Counted from the stretch's first letter, positions 8,217 to 17,032 are shown. The stretch is 64,000 nucleotides of DNA from Eubacteriales bacterium (GCA_030536515.1 JAUNPV010000009.1:1-64000); one strand, 5' to 3'. Program-made: numbers and translations. Notes: generated by a model from the sequence alone, not told the origin.

Positions 8217-9428
8217 TTATTTTTGATAAACGACCCTGCCGTCGCAGACGGTGGCGAGGCACCGGCCGTGGACGGTCCAGCCGGTGAAGGGGCTGGCCCT
8301 GCCCTTGGACAGGAAGTCCGCGGGGTCTACGGTGTAGGCTTCGTTCAGGTCCCACACGCTGTAGTCGCAGCCCAGGGGCAGGCCGAAGCGCTTTCTGGGG
8401 TTCACTGCCAGCAGCTCCACCAGAGCGTCCAGCGTCAGAATGCCCGGCTTTACCAGCTTCGTATACAAAACCGGCAGGGCCGTTTCGATGCCCACCACGC
8501 CGAAGGCGCTTTTTTCCAGGCCCCGGGCCTTTTCCTCGGCGGAGTGGGGGGCGTGGTCGGTGGCAATCATGTCGATGGTGCCGTCCAGAAGCCCTGCAAT
8601 CAGAGCCTCCCGGTCCCCCCGGCTCCGCAGAGGCGGGTTCATTTTGAACCGGCCGTCCTCCTGAAGGTCATCTTCGTCCATCACCAGATAGTGAGGGCCG
8701 GTCTCGCAGGTCACATCCAGGCCCTCGGCCTTGGCCCTGCGGATGAGCTCCACGCTTTCCCTGGTGGAGATGTGGCACACGTGGTAGCTGACCCCGGTTT
8801 CCCGGACCAGCTCCAGGTCCCGGGCAATCTGGCCCCACTCGCTTTCGGAGCAGATGCCCCGGTGGCCGTGGGCACGGGCGTAGGCCCCGTCGTGGATATA
8901 GCCCCCCCGGAGGAGGGAATTGACCTCACAGTGGGCAACGATTATTTTGCCCAGGGCCTTGGCCGTTTCCATAGCCTTGCGCATCATGTCGTCACTTTGG
9001 ACCCCCCGGCCGTCATCGGAGAAGCCGGCAACAGAAGGGGCCATGGCCGCCAGGTCCGCCAGAGCCTCCCCCTGCTCACCCACGGTGATGGCACCGTAGG
9101 GGTAGACGTGGATGCAGGCGGTGCGTGCAATGAGGTCCAGCTGCTGCCGCAGATGCTCGGCGGAGTCCGGCACGGGATTCAGGTTGGGCATGGTGCAAAC
9201 GGCGGTGTATCCCCCCCGGGCTGCGGCCCGGCTGCCGGTGGCAATGGTCTCCTTATAAGAAAATCCCGGCTCTCTGAAATGCACGTGCACGTCACAAAAG
9301 CCGGGGAAAACCACATAATCGGGAGAATTGAAATGGGAAAGCTGAGAGGAAATGGAAACACCAATGCCGTTGGCAAACTTTTGGCCCAGAGAGCCGGAAA
9401 TAACCTTTGCTTTGGTAGCGGTGGTCAT
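8217..9428 (-). CDS. pyrC: Dihydroorotase
   Basis: Zinc amidohydrolase that closes N-carbamoyl-aspartate to dihydroorotate. The start at 9428 follows AAGGAGA and gives 403 residues. The metal motif DVHVHFREPG has its two histidines at residues 48 and 50, CHISTRE supplies a further histidine, and ATDHAPH carries the catalytic Asp. A longer frame upstream lies in the leader and has no ribosome site. It is the first gene of the pyr operon, preceded by a promoter and a leader hairpin. Type I dihydroorotase is the clear assignment. Confidence 0.95.
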   Translation of the reverse strand: MTTATKAKVISGSLGQKFANGIGVSISSQLSHFNSPDYVVFPGFCDVHVHFREPGFSYKETIATGSRAAARGGYTAVCTMPNLNPVPDSAEHLRQQLDLIARTACIHVYPYGAITVGEQGEALADLAAMAPSVAGFSDDGRGVQSDDMMRKAMETAKALGKIIVAHCEVNSLLRGGYIHDGAYARAHGHRGICSESEWGQIARDLELVRETGVSYHVCHISTRESVELIRRAKAEGLDVTCETGPHYLVMDEDDLQEDGRFKMNPPLRSRGDREALIAGLLDGTIDMIATDHAPHSAEEKARGLEKSAFGVVGIETALPVLYTKLVKPGILTLDALVELLAVNPRKRFGLPLGCDYSVWDLNEAYTVDPADFLSKGRASPFTGWTVHGRCLATVCDGRVVYQK

Positions 9429-9452
9429 GGATGTTCTCCTTTCGAATAGCCT

Positions 9453-9482
9453 AAAAAAATGTCCTGCCAAAAAGGCAAGACC
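9453..9482 (-). terminator. Leader terminator / candidate attenuator of the pyr operon
   Basis: On the minus strand, GTCTTGCC-TTTTT-GGCAGGAC forms an 8-bp stem (one G-U pair) followed by ATTTTTTT. It lies between the promoter at 9546-9575 and the pyrC ribosome site, so unregulated transcripts should stop here. Premature termination in a leader is the usual pyr control in Firmicutes, commonly through PyrR. No PyrR gene and no clear PyrR-binding loop were recognised here, so the signal sensed is open. Confidence 0.7.
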
Positions 9483-9545
9483 AACGAAACGCTCCGATCT
9501 TACCAAGGAAAATGGTACGCGGATTGATATGTTTTTATCTGTTAG

Positions 9546-9575
9546 ATTATAGCATAGAGTTATTATTTTTGTCAA
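9546..9575 (-). promoter_or_regulatory. Sigma-A-type promoter of the pyr operon
   Basis: On the minus strand TTGACA (9570-9575) and TATAAT (9546-9551) are both perfect consensus hexamers, 18 bases apart, in an AT-rich patch. About 115 bases of leader separate it from the pyrC start. Confidence 0.85.
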
Positions 9576-9600
9576 TAGAAAATCAGAAAATTATCGGGAC

Positions 9601-9640
9601 ATCCGCATCGGCGGCCTGAGGGCAGGCCGCCGATGCGGAT
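9601..9640. repeat. Extended family-C hairpin after trkH
   Basis: An 18-bp perfect stem, ATCCGCATCGGCGGCCTG pairing with its complement across AGGG. The inner part is the family-C palindrome seen elsewhere. It lies just past the trkH stop on the minus strand. There is no U-run, so it is a possible 3' processing or stability element rather than a proven terminator. Confidence 0.75.
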
Positions 9641-9646
9641 GGGGTT

Positions 9647-11101
9647 TCAGCTTCTTGTCCAGGTGCTCTTGGAGAACAGCACCAGAATGGGGAAAATCTC
9701 CAGACGGCCGGCCAGCATGGCAAGGCTCAGGGCGAGCTTGGACAGGGGGGAGTAGATGGAGAAATTGCAGGCAGGGCCCACCGCCTCCAGGCCGGGGCCG
9801 ATGTTGTTGAAGCAGGCCAGCACGGCGGAAAAATTGGTTCCCACGGAGAAATTGTCCAGGGAGATAATGGCAAACACGGAAAACAGGATGATGACATAGG
9901 CGGCCAGGTATGCGTTGGTGTTGCCCAGGACCCGCTCGTCCACCACCTGGCCGTTGCTGCGGACCAGCTGGACCTTCCGGGGGTTCAGGGTCTGGCGGAT
10001 GTTCCGGCGCAGTCCCTTCAGCAGCAGCAGCACCCGGCCCACCTTCAGTCCGCCGCCGGTGGAGCCGGCGCTGGCACCAATGACCATCAGGCACAGCAGA
10101 ATGGTTTTGGAAAAGCTGGGCCACAGGTCAAAGTCCGTGGTGGCGTAGCCGGTGGTGGTGATGATGCTGGACACCTGGAAGGCGGCGTGGCGGACGGTCT
10201 CCTCCAGAGAGCCGTAAAAGCCCCGCAGATTCAGCACAATCAGCACCGTGCTTGCCAGAATCACACCCACGTACAGCCGCAGCTCCTCGTCCTTAAAGAC
10301 GCTTTTGAACCGGCCCATGAGCAGCAGATAGTAGCAGCTGAAATTCACCCCGAAGAGAGCCATGAACACAGTGGTGACGTTTTGCAGGTAGGGGCTGTAG
10401 CTGCCGAAGGAGTCGGCCTTGACGCCGAAGCCGCCGGTGCCGGCGGTGCCGAAGGCGTGGCACACGGACTCAAACAGGTTCATGCCCCCCAGCCGCAGCA
10501 GCACAATGTTGATGGCGGTCAGGACAATATATATAATGTATAGAATGGCAGCGGTTTTGCGCATTTTGGGCACCAGCTTGCCCACGTCGGGGCCGGGGCT
10601 CTCCGCCCGGAGCAGGTGCATGGTGAAGCCCGCCCCCTTGCTGTCGCCGGGGGTGAAGGCCAGCAGAAACACCAGCACCCCCATGCCTCCCAGCCAGTGG
10701 CTGAAGCTGCGCCAGTACAGCAGCCCCCTGGACAGAGCCTCCACATCGGTCAGAATGGAGGAGCCGGTGGTGGTGAAGCCGGAGACCGTTTCGAAGAAAC
10801 AGTCCACAAAGGCGGGAATTTCCCGGGAAATGTAAAAGGGCAGACAGCCCACTACCGACAGCGCCAGCCAGCTCAGGCCCACGCACACCAGGCCCTCCTT
10901 GGCATAGAAGGCGCTGGGGGCTCCGGAACACAGGATTCTCAGCACGGCGGCCAGCAGAAGGATGACACCCAGGGTCACAAGAAAGCCCCGGACGGCCATG
11001 GCCTCCCCGCCGTACAGGCTGATGGCCAGGGCAGGCAGCATAAAAAGCCCCTCAATGGCCAGAATCTGGGACAAAAACCGCCCCATCATTTTATAGTTCA
11101 T
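9647..11101 (-). CDS. trkH: Trk/Ktr-type potassium uptake channel subunit
   Basis: Membrane pore subunit for K+ uptake, gated by the cytoplasmic TrkA protein. The 484-residue sequence is strongly hydrophobic with four selectivity-loop repeats, recognisable as VSGFTTTGSS, FGTAGTGGFG, ITTTGYATTD and GASAGSTGGGLK. The ATG follows AAGGAG. It is the second gene after trkA on the same strand, with a 172-base gap that contains a family-A repeat. Length suits TrkH; KtrB-type naming is possible. Confidence 0.93.
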   Translation of the reverse strand: MNYKMMGRFLSQILAIEGLFMLPALAISLYGGEAMAVRGFLVTLGVILLLAAVLRILCSGAPSAFYAKEGLVCVGLSWLALSVVGCLPFYISREIPAFVDCFFETVSGFTTTGSSILTDVEALSRGLLYWRSFSHWLGGMGVLVFLLAFTPGDSKGAGFTMHLLRAESPGPDVGKLVPKMRKTAAILYIIYIVLTAINIVLLRLGGMNLFESVCHAFGTAGTGGFGVKADSFGSYSPYLQNVTTVFMALFGVNFSCYYLLLMGRFKSVFKDEELRLYVGVILASTVLIVLNLRGFYGSLEETVRHAAFQVSSIITTTGYATTDFDLWPSFSKTILLCLMVIGASAGSTGGGLKVGRVLLLLKGLRRNIRQTLNPRKVQLVRSNGQVVDERVLGNTNAYLAAYVIILFSVFAIISLDNFSVGTNFSAVLACFNNIGPGLEAVGPACNFSIYSPLSKLALSLAMLAGRLEIFPILVLFSKSTWTRS

Positions 11102-11138
11102 AGATGCTCCTTTTTGACGTATGCACGGTATACAACCC

Positions 11139-11249
11139 TGTCATTGCGAACCATCCCGCAGGATGGTGTGGCAATCCGTTCTCCATGACTGCGCAGGAAA
11201 GGGAATACGGATTGCCACACCAGTGCTGAGGCACTGGTTCGCAATGACA
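11139..11249. repeat. Family-A palindromic element between trkA and trkH
   Basis: Outer boxes TGTCATTGCGA and TCGCAATGACA enclose a CCATCC/GGATGG stem on the left and a CCAGTGC/GCACTGG stem on the right. The two arms therefore carry different cassettes. The middle is short and unique. Confidence 0.87.
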
Positions 11250-11273
11250 AGCGGGGGGATTTTCGCCACGCCG

Positions 11274-12635
11274 TCAGGCAAAAATGTCGCCTAATTGCTT
11301 AATCACGCCCCGGCCGCTGGTGACCACCACGATGGTGTCGCCCTGCTGGAAGGTGGAATCGCCGTTGGCGATGAGGGTCTCGGCCCCCCGGGTGATGGAG
11401 GCAATCAGCACGTTGCGCTTGGGCTTCAGATGCTTCAGCGGCACGCCGCAGTTTTTGGTGTTCTCGTCCACGATAAACTCCATGGCCTCCACCTGGCCGT
11501 CGGCAATGGCGTGGACGGACACGGCGGCGCCGGTCTGGTTCTGCATGGCCCGGACGTAGCGGACGATGTTGTTGGAGCACAGGTCCTTGGGGCAGATGAC
11601 GCTGCCCAGCTCCAGGCAGTTGAGGATGCTCTGGTTTTCCATGTGGCTGAGCTTGGTGATGACCTGGGGGACCTTTTTCACAGAGCCGTAGAGGGAGACA
11701 ATCATGTTCAGCTCGTCCAGGCCCGTGGCGGTGACCAGAGCGTCGGCCTCAGGCAGGCCCTCGCTTTCCAGCAGCTCCATGTCGCTGCCGTCCCCCTGCA
11801 AAATGGAGGCCCGGGGCAGCTCCGCCGCCAGAAGGCGGCAGCGGCTTTCGTCCCGGTCGATGAGGCGGACACCGATGCCCTCCTGGCCCAGCAGCTCCGC
11901 CAGGTAGTAGCTCACCCGGCCGCCGCCCACCAGAATCACGTTGTGGGCCTTCCGGGTGATGATGCCCAGGCTTTTCAGCAGAATGGTCAGGTTTTCCGTG
12001 GGGGCGGTGACGAAAATCCGGTCCCCCTCCCGCAGGCGGAAGTCGCCGCTGTTGGGCACCTGGGCCACGCCGCCGCGCAGCACGGCGCACACCAGCACCC
12101 GGCATTTGACAATGGCGCTCATGTCGATAAGGGAAACGTCGCAGAGCTTGCTCTGCCGGTCGATTTTCAGCTCCACAATCTCCGTGCGGCCCTTGGCGAA
12201 CACGTCCCGCCGGAGAAAGCCGGGATACTTGATGAGCCGGGCCATTTCCACCGCCGCCAGCTTTTCCGGGTTGATGGCCATGGACAGGCCGAACACATCC
12301 CGCATTTTGAAAATCTGGTCGGTGTACTCCGGGTTGCGAATCCGGGCGATGGTGTGGAGCTTGGGGTTCAGAGCGTGGGCGGTGGTGCAGCACAGCAGGT
12401 TCACCTCGTCGGCGTGGGTGACGGCGATAAGCAGGTCCGCATCCCGGACCCCGGCCTCCAGCAGGGTGTCCATGGCGGCGCAGTTTCCGTGAACGGAAAT
12501 TACGTCGTAGCGCTCCACGCTGGAATCCAGCACCCGGCTGTCCGAGTCAATGACGGTGACGTCATAGCCCTCCGAGGCCAGCTGCCGGGTCAGGGCGGCG
12601 CCGACCTTGCCGTCGCCTGCGATGATGATATTCAT
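11274..12635 (-). CDS. trkA: Trk potassium transporter NAD-binding regulatory subunit
   Basis: Peripheral cytoplasmic protein that binds NAD(H) or other nucleotides and gates TrkH. The 453-residue protein contains two tandem RCK units: Rossmann motifs GDGKVGAALTRQLASEGYDV at the N-terminus and GGGRVSYYLAELLGQEG in the middle, each followed by a TrkA-C domain. The ATG at 12635 follows GGAGG at 7-bp spacing; an alternative start four codons upstream overlaps that site. A good promoter lies at 12684-12712. With trkH it makes a complete K+ uptake system. Confidence 0.94.
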   Translation of the reverse strand: MNIIIAGDGKVGAALTRQLASEGYDVTVIDSDSRVLDSSVERYDVISVHGNCAAMDTLLEAGVRDADLLIAVTHADEVNLLCCTTAHALNPKLHTIARIRNPEYTDQIFKMRDVFGLSMAINPEKLAAVEMARLIKYPGFLRRDVFAKGRTEIVELKIDRQSKLCDVSLIDMSAIVKCRVLVCAVLRGGVAQVPNSGDFRLREGDRIFVTAPTENLTILLKSLGIITRKAHNVILVGGGRVSYYLAELLGQEGIGVRLIDRDESRCRLLAAELPRASILQGDGSDMELLESEGLPEADALVTATGLDELNMIVSLYGSVKKVPQVITKLSHMENQSILNCLELGSVICPKDLCSNNIVRYVRAMQNQTGAAVSVHAIADGQVEAMEFIVDENTKNCGVPLKHLKPKRNVLIASITRGAETLIANGDSTFQQGDTIVVVTSGRGVIKQLGDIFA

Positions 12636-12683
12636 AAGAGCCTCCAAAAAGACGAAAAATATGCAAAAGCATGGTTAAACCTC

Positions 12684-12712
12684 ATTATACCATTTCATTG
12701 TACAAAAGACAA
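12684..12712 (-). promoter_or_regulatory. Promoter of trkA-trkH
   Basis: On the minus strand TTGTCT (12707-12712) and TATAAT (12684-12689) are 17 bases apart, with about 50 bases to the trkA start. Confidence 0.75.
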
Positions 12713-12746
12713 CAGCAAAATCGGCAAATCTTTGGAAAAGAAAGGC

Positions 12747-12775
12747 TTGCAAAATGAAGGGGCCTTTGGTATAAT
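12747..12775 (+). promoter_or_regulatory. Promoter of the degV-family gene
   Basis: TTGCAA (12747-12752), a 17-base spacer and TATAAT (12770-12775). It is divergent from the trkA promoter in the same 208-base gap. Confidence 0.78.
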
Positions 12776-12843
12776 ACTTAACATTGTCAACTAATACGAA
12801 TGGTTCACCGGGTTTTTACCGGCCTTTGCTGAAGGAGAATATT

Positions 12844-13686
12844 ATGAGCATCCGATTCATTACCGATTCCACCACCGACCTGAGCCCCGCCATTGCCGGC
12901 CGGGTGAAGGTGATTCCCATGGCCGTCCACTTTGGCGACGAGACCTACCTGGACGGGGTGGACATCACCATCGAGCAGTTCTACGAAAAGCTGACCACCT
13001 CCTCCGTCATGCCCACCACCAGCCAGGTGGCCCCGGCCACCTTTGCCGATGCCTTCCGGGAGGCGGTGGAGGCCGGTGACGAGGTGGTGTGCCTCACCAT
13101 TTCCTCCACCCTGTCCGGCACCTGCCAGAGCGCCAACATTGCCGCCGCCGAGTTCCCCGGCAAGGTCTTTGTGGTGGACAGCCGGACCGTCATTATGGCG
13201 GCGGGCATTCTGGTGGAGTACGGCTTCCGGCTGGCGGAGCAGGGCCTGTCTGCGGAGCAGATTGCCCAGGCGCTGACACAGCAGCGGGACCGGGTGAAGA
13301 TTGTGGCGGTGGCCGACACCCTGGAATACCTGAAGCGGGGCGGCCGCATTTCCCCCACCGTGGCCTTCGCCGGTGGCCTGCTGAACATCAAGCCCATCAT
13401 CTGCGTGACGGACGGCGAGATTAAGCTGCTGAACAAAGCCCGGGGGGCCAAGCAGATCAACGCCATGCTGGAAAAGGGCGTTGAGCACTTCGGCGGCATC
13501 GACTACACCATGCCCATCATGTTCGGCTACACCGGCACCGACGACGAGCTGCTGCGCCGTTTTATGGAGGAGGATGCCGCGCTGTGGGCGCAGTACCGGG
13601 GGGAAAGGACCGTCAGCATCATCGGCTCCACCGTGGGCACCCACGTAGGCCCCGGTGCCGCCGCCATTGCCTTCTTTGCCAAGTAA
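12844..13686 (+). CDS. DegV family fatty-acid-binding protein
   Basis: DegV proteins hold a fatty acid in a deep pocket; the characterised members (FakB) present it to the kinase FakA for entry into phospholipid synthesis. The 280-residue protein starts ITDSTTDLSP, the usual N-terminal signature, and has the mid-protein motif LEYLKRGGRI followed by the LNIKPII loop, both conserved in the family. The start at 12844 follows AAGGAG; the frame extends upstream but has no ribosome site. It is a single-gene unit with its own promoter and a repeat-derived terminator. No fakA-like gene is nearby. Confidence 0.92.
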   Translation: MSIRFITDSTTDLSPAIAGRVKVIPMAVHFGDETYLDGVDITIEQFYEKLTTSSVMPTTSQVAPATFADAFREAVEAGDEVVCLTISSTLSGTCQSANIAAAEFPGKVFVVDSRTVIMAAGILVEYGFRLAEQGLSAEQIAQALTQQRDRVKIVAVADTLEYLKRGGRISPTVAFAGGLLNIKPIICVTDGEIKLLNKARGAKQINAMLEKGVEHFGGIDYTMPIMFGYTGTDDELLRRFMEEDAALWAQYRGERTVSIIGSTVGTHVGPGAAAIAFFAK

Positions 13687-13693
13687 AAATCCC

Positions 13694-13734
13694 TGTCATT
13701 GCGAACCAGTGCCCTGCACTGGTTCGCAATGACA
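13694..13734. terminator. Solo family-A palindrome serving as a likely terminator
   Basis: A perfect 19-bp stem, TGTCATTGCGAACCAGTGC with its complement, closes over a CCT loop. It starts 8 bases after the DegV stop and is followed by TAATTTTTGCTTTTT. This is the two outer arms of a family-A element with the middle removed. Position and U-tract suggest it ends the degV transcript. Confidence 0.75.
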
Positions 13735-13826
13735 TAATTTTTGCTTTTTGTATCGGTTGGGCAGTCCTCCGGCTTTGTGTAAATCTACAATTCTTTACCT
13801 TAATATAAAATTCACAAAAGTTTTTG

Positions 13827-13855
13827 TTGAAAAATTCTGCGGTTTGCGGTATAAC
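13827..13855 (+). promoter_or_regulatory. Promoter of the F420-ligase-family gene
   Basis: TTGAAA (13827-13832) and TATAAC (13850-13855) with a 17-base spacer, about 65 bases before the start codon, in an AT-rich patch. Confidence 0.72.
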
Positions 13856-13920
13856 TATGGTGTTAAACTGTGATTTTGAATCCGGCGGGCTTTGCCCGGC
13901 CGGGGAAAGAGGTATCATAT

Positions 13921-15111
13921 ATGGAAAGAAAAGTAGGAACTGTCTCCAGAGGCATCCGCTGCCCCATCATCCGGGAGGGCGATGACCTGGCCCAGATTGT
14001 GGTGGACAGCGTGCTGGAGGCAGCCCAGAGCGAGGGCTACGCCATCCGCAACCGGGACGTGGTGGCCGTCACCGAGTCCGTGGTGGCCCGGTCCCAGGGC
14101 AACTATGCCTCTGTGGACGCTATCGCCAAGGATGTCAAGGCCAAGCTGGGCGGCGAGACCGTGGGCGTGATTTTCCCCATCCTGTCCCGGAACCGGTTCG
14201 CCATCTGCCTGCGGGGCATTGCCAGAGGCTCCAAGAAGATTGTGCTGATGCTCAGCTACCCCTCCGACGAGGTGGGCAACGAGCTGGTGAGCCTGGACAA
14301 GCTGGACGAGGCCAAGGTCAACCCCTACTCCGACGTGCTGACTCTGGAAAAGTACCGTGCCCTGTTCGGTGAAAACCGGCACCCCTTCACCCTGGTGGAC
14401 TATGTGGATTACTACTCCGGCCTCATCAAAGAGGAAGGCTGCGACGTGGAGGTCATCTTCGCCAACGACCCCAGAGTGATTTTGAACTACACCAAGAACG
14501 TCATCAACTGCGACATCCACACCCGGGAGCGCACCAAGCGGCTGCTGCGCAGCGCCGGTGCAGAGCGGGTCTTTGGTCTGGACAACATTCTCAACGCCCC
14601 TGTGGACGGCTCCGGCTGCAACGAAAAGTACGGCCTGCTTGGCTCCAACAAGTCCACCGAGAACACCGTCAAACTCTTCCCCCGGGAGTGCGGCGATTTG
14701 GTAAAGACCATCCAGGACAAGCTGCTGGAAAAGACCGGCAAGCTGGTGGAGGTCATGGTCTACGGCGACGGTGCCTTCAAGGACCCTGTGGGCAAAATCT
14801 GGGAGCTGGCTGACCCCAGCGTGTCCGTGGCCCACACCCCCGGCCTGGAGGGCACCCCCAACGAGCTGAAGCTCAAGTACCTGGCCGACAACGACTTTGC
14901 CAGCCTCTCCGGCGATGAGCTGAAGGCTGCCATCGAGGGCGCTATCCGCCAGAAGAACGCCAACCTGGCCGGCTCCATGGCCTCCCAGGGCACCACCCCC
15001 CGCCGCCTGACGGACCTGATTGGCTCCCTGTGCGACCTGACCTCCGGCTCCGGCGACAAGGGCACCCCCATCATCCACATCCAGGGGTACTTCGATAACT
15101 ATACCAACTGA
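13921..15111 (+). CDS. Coenzyme F420-0:L-glutamate ligase family protein
   Basis: Member of the CofE/FbiB ligase fold (PF01996), which in F420-making organisms adds glutamate to F420-0. Clostridia generally lack F420 and carry this 390-400-residue branch with no established role. The 396-residue protein has the family-like features TESVVARSQGNYAS near residue 60, the LSRNRFAICLRGIARG segment, and a C-terminal region with VMVYGDGAFKDP. The ATG follows GAAAGAGG; an open frame upstream is ignored. It forms its own transcription unit. Fold assignment is fairly firm; the reaction is unknown. Confidence 0.82.
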   Translation: MERKVGTVSRGIRCPIIREGDDLAQIVVDSVLEAAQSEGYAIRNRDVVAVTESVVARSQGNYASVDAIAKDVKAKLGGETVGVIFPILSRNRFAICLRGIARGSKKIVLMLSYPSDEVGNELVSLDKLDEAKVNPYSDVLTLEKYRALFGENRHPFTLVDYVDYYSGLIKEEGCDVEVIFANDPRVILNYTKNVINCDIHTRERTKRLLRSAGAERVFGLDNILNAPVDGSGCNEKYGLLGSNKSTENTVKLFPRECGDLVKTIQDKLLEKTGKLVEVMVYGDGAFKDPVGKIWELADPSVSVAHTPGLEGTPNELKLKYLADNDFASLSGDELKAAIEGAIRQKNANLAGSMASQGTTPRRLTDLIGSLCDLTSGSGDKGTPIIHIQGYFDNYTN

Positions 15112-15606
15112 TTGTCATACCGTAGGGGAGGGCCTTGCGCCCTCCCGCTTTTAATTTAGGTAAGAAGTAATAGTGAAGAGTGAAGAAGTGTGGTATCGGC
15201 TTCGCCGATGAATAAAAATCGTGGCGAAGCCACACCTTACATCTTCACGAATCTTCCCCCCCGCAGGGAAAAACCTTCCCCCGGGGGGAAGGTGCCCCAG
15301 TGTCGCAACACTGGGGCGGATGAGGAATGCGGGAGGTAATGTAATGGGCGGTATACCTTGGTGCCTGCTGAATCTTACTGCTTCTACGCATGAAGGTGTT
15401 CGACAAAGCAGATTGCCGCCCGCATTCCTCATCCGTCACCATGGTCCAGTGTGCGCACTGGGCCATGGCGCCACCTTCCCCCCGGGGGAAGGTTTTGTGT
15501 GCGCTACCGGGGCTGGTTCGCAGCAATGTGCCCTCCCGCAGGGCGTGCGGCTTTGCCGTCGGAACGGATAAATCCGTTCCCTACTGAACACTGCAAAGGA
15601 GACTTT
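15112..15606. repeat. Repeat-filled gap with a family-B element at 15274-15492
   Basis: No gene is seen in these 495 bases. After a GGGAGGGC fragment of family D and an AT-rich stretch at 15150-15250, a full family-B copy spans 15274-15492. Its left stem is GCCCCAGTGT/ACACTGGGGC and its right stem CCATGG-TCCAGTG with CACTGG-GCCATGG. The last 15 bases hold the ribosome site of ccdA. Confidence 0.8.
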
Positions 15607-16266
15607 ATGCAATACTTCATCTCATTTCTGGAAGGCATCATCACCTTCATCTCCCCCTGCCTGCTTCCCATGCTGCCCATTTATCTGTCCTATTTTGCCG
15701 GCGGCGGCCAGCGGAGCGTCCGGAGGACCCTTGTCGGGGTGTCCGGGTTTGTGCTGGGGTTTACCCTGGTGTTCATGGCCCTGGGGGCTTTGGCCGGGAC
15801 TGTGGGCAGCTTTTTGGCCCGGTATGCCCGGTGGGTGAATCTGGTGGGGGGCCTTATTGTGGTGGGCTTTGGGCTTAATTACATGGGCCTGCTGCGGCTG
15901 AACCTGTTCCGGGGCGGCGGGGCCCGGCGGATGGGGAACATGGGCTTTTTCTCCGCCCTGGTGTTCGGCATCGTCTTTTCCGTGGGCTGGACCCCCTGCG
16001 TGGGAGCCTTCCTGGGGTCGGCGCTGATGCTGGCCTCCCAGCAGGGCCATGTGCTGGAGGGCACCGCCATGCTGCTGTGCTACTCCCTGGGTCTGGGCAT
16101 TCCCTTCCTGTTCAGCGCCGTGCTCATCGACCGGCTGAAGGGGGCCTTTCACTGGATTAAGGCCCACTATGACATTATCAACAAAGTTTCCGGCGGCCTG
16201 CTGGTGCTGGTGGGCCTGGCCATGGCCACGGGCTGGCTGGGCAGGCTGCTGGCAGTCCTGAGCTGA
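15607..16266 (+). CDS. ccdA: CcdA-type membrane thiol-disulfide transporter
   Basis: Carries reducing equivalents from cytoplasmic thioredoxin across the membrane to extracytoplasmic thiol proteins. The 219-residue protein has six hydrophobic segments and both redox motifs of the CcdA/DsbD family: SPCLLPMLP near residue 16 and GWTPCVG near residue 120. The ATG at 15607 follows AAAGGAG. The frame opens about 150 bases earlier but through repeat DNA. It is followed after 10 bases by an anchored thioredoxin, its likely electron acceptor, so the two form an operon. A link to cytochrome c is not implied, as no heme genes are seen. Confidence 0.93.
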   Translation: MQYFISFLEGIITFISPCLLPMLPIYLSYFAGGGQRSVRRTLVGVSGFVLGFTLVFMALGALAGTVGSFLARYARWVNLVGGLIVVGFGLNYMGLLRLNLFRGGGARRMGNMGFFSALVFGIVFSVGWTPCVGAFLGSALMLASQQGHVLEGTAMLLCYSLGLGIPFLFSAVLIDRLKGAFHWIKAHYDIINKVSGGLLVLVGLAMATGWLGRLLAVLS

Positions 16267-16276
16267 GGAGGGACCT

Positions 16277-16846
16277 ATGGAAAAGACCTATCAAATCTTA
16301 AAAATCACCATCTGGGTGCTGATTTTCGCCGTGTTTATTGCGGGGGCCTATGTGCTCTACGGCTATCTGGCCAATGGGACCACGGTGGCGGGGATGACCG
16401 CCGTCCGGGAGACCCAGGCGGCGGCGCAGCCTGCCCCGGACTTTACGGTCTACGACGGGGCGGGCAGCGCCGTGAAGCTGTCGGATTTTCAGGGGAAGCC
16501 TGTGATTCTCAACTTCTGGGCCAGCTGGTGCGGCCCCTGCAAAAGCGAAATGCCGGAATTCCAGGCCGCCTTTGAAAGCTATGGGGAAAAAATCCACTTC
16601 GTCATGGTGAACCTGACGGACGGAGGCCGGGAGACCCAGGACACCGCTCAGGCCTTCCTGGACAAGGAGGGCTACACCTTCCCGGTGTACTTCGACACCG
16701 ACCTGGAGGCCGCCGTGGCCTACAGCGTCATGGCTGTGCCGGTGACCTATTTCATCGATGCCGGGGGAAACCTCCAGGCCGTCACCCGGGGGGCATTGAG
16801 CGCCGAAAGCCTGCAAAAGGGCGTGGATATGCTGCTGGAAAAATAA
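16277..16846 (+). CDS. Membrane-anchored TlpA/ResA-like thioredoxin
   Basis: Extracytoplasmic thiol-disulfide reductase that probably receives electrons from the neighbouring CcdA. The 189-residue protein has one N-terminal membrane anchor (residues about 9-30), a linker, then a thioredoxin domain with the active site WASWCGPCKSEMPEF near residue 83 and the cis-proline loop AVPVTYFID. Its GGREIQD-like insertion and length match TlpA/ResA proteins. It starts 10 bases after ccdA and is the last gene before a family-A repeat. Targets are unknown. Confidence 0.92.
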   Translation: MEKTYQILKITIWVLIFAVFIAGAYVLYGYLANGTTVAGMTAVRETQAAAQPAPDFTVYDGAGSAVKLSDFQGKPVILNFWASWCGPCKSEMPEFQAAFESYGEKIHFVMVNLTDGGRETQDTAQAFLDKEGYTFPVYFDTDLEAAVAYSVMAVPVTYFIDAGGNLQAVTRGALSAESLQKGVDMLLEK

Positions 16847-16857
16847 AAAATGGAACG

Positions 16858-17004
16858 TGTCATTGCGAACCAGTGCCTCAGCACTGGTGTGGCAATCCGC
16901 TTCCCCTCTGGGTGGTGCTTGCACCACCCAGTTCATTTTTCCTTCGGAAAAATGAAAAAGAGGACGGATTGCCACGCCAGCGTGCGCGCTGGCTCGCAAT
17001 GACA
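16858..17004. repeat. Family-A palindromic element after the thioredoxin gene
   Basis: Outer boxes TGTCATTGCGA and TCGCAATGACA. Stems are CCAGTGC/GCACTGG on the left, CTGGGTGGTGC/GCACCACCCAG and TTCATTTTTCC/GGAAAAATGAA in the middle, and GCCAGCG/CGCTGGC on the right. The middle layout resembles the 4694 copy, with changes on both sides of the stems. Confidence 0.87.
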
Positions 17005-17032
17005 ATTTTTTTGAATTTTTTCAAAATTCCTC

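Noticed and set aside
9601..9640. Intrinsic terminator of trkH
   Set aside because: The stem is very strong but lacks a U-run on either strand, so it is listed as a repeat with a possible 3'-end role.
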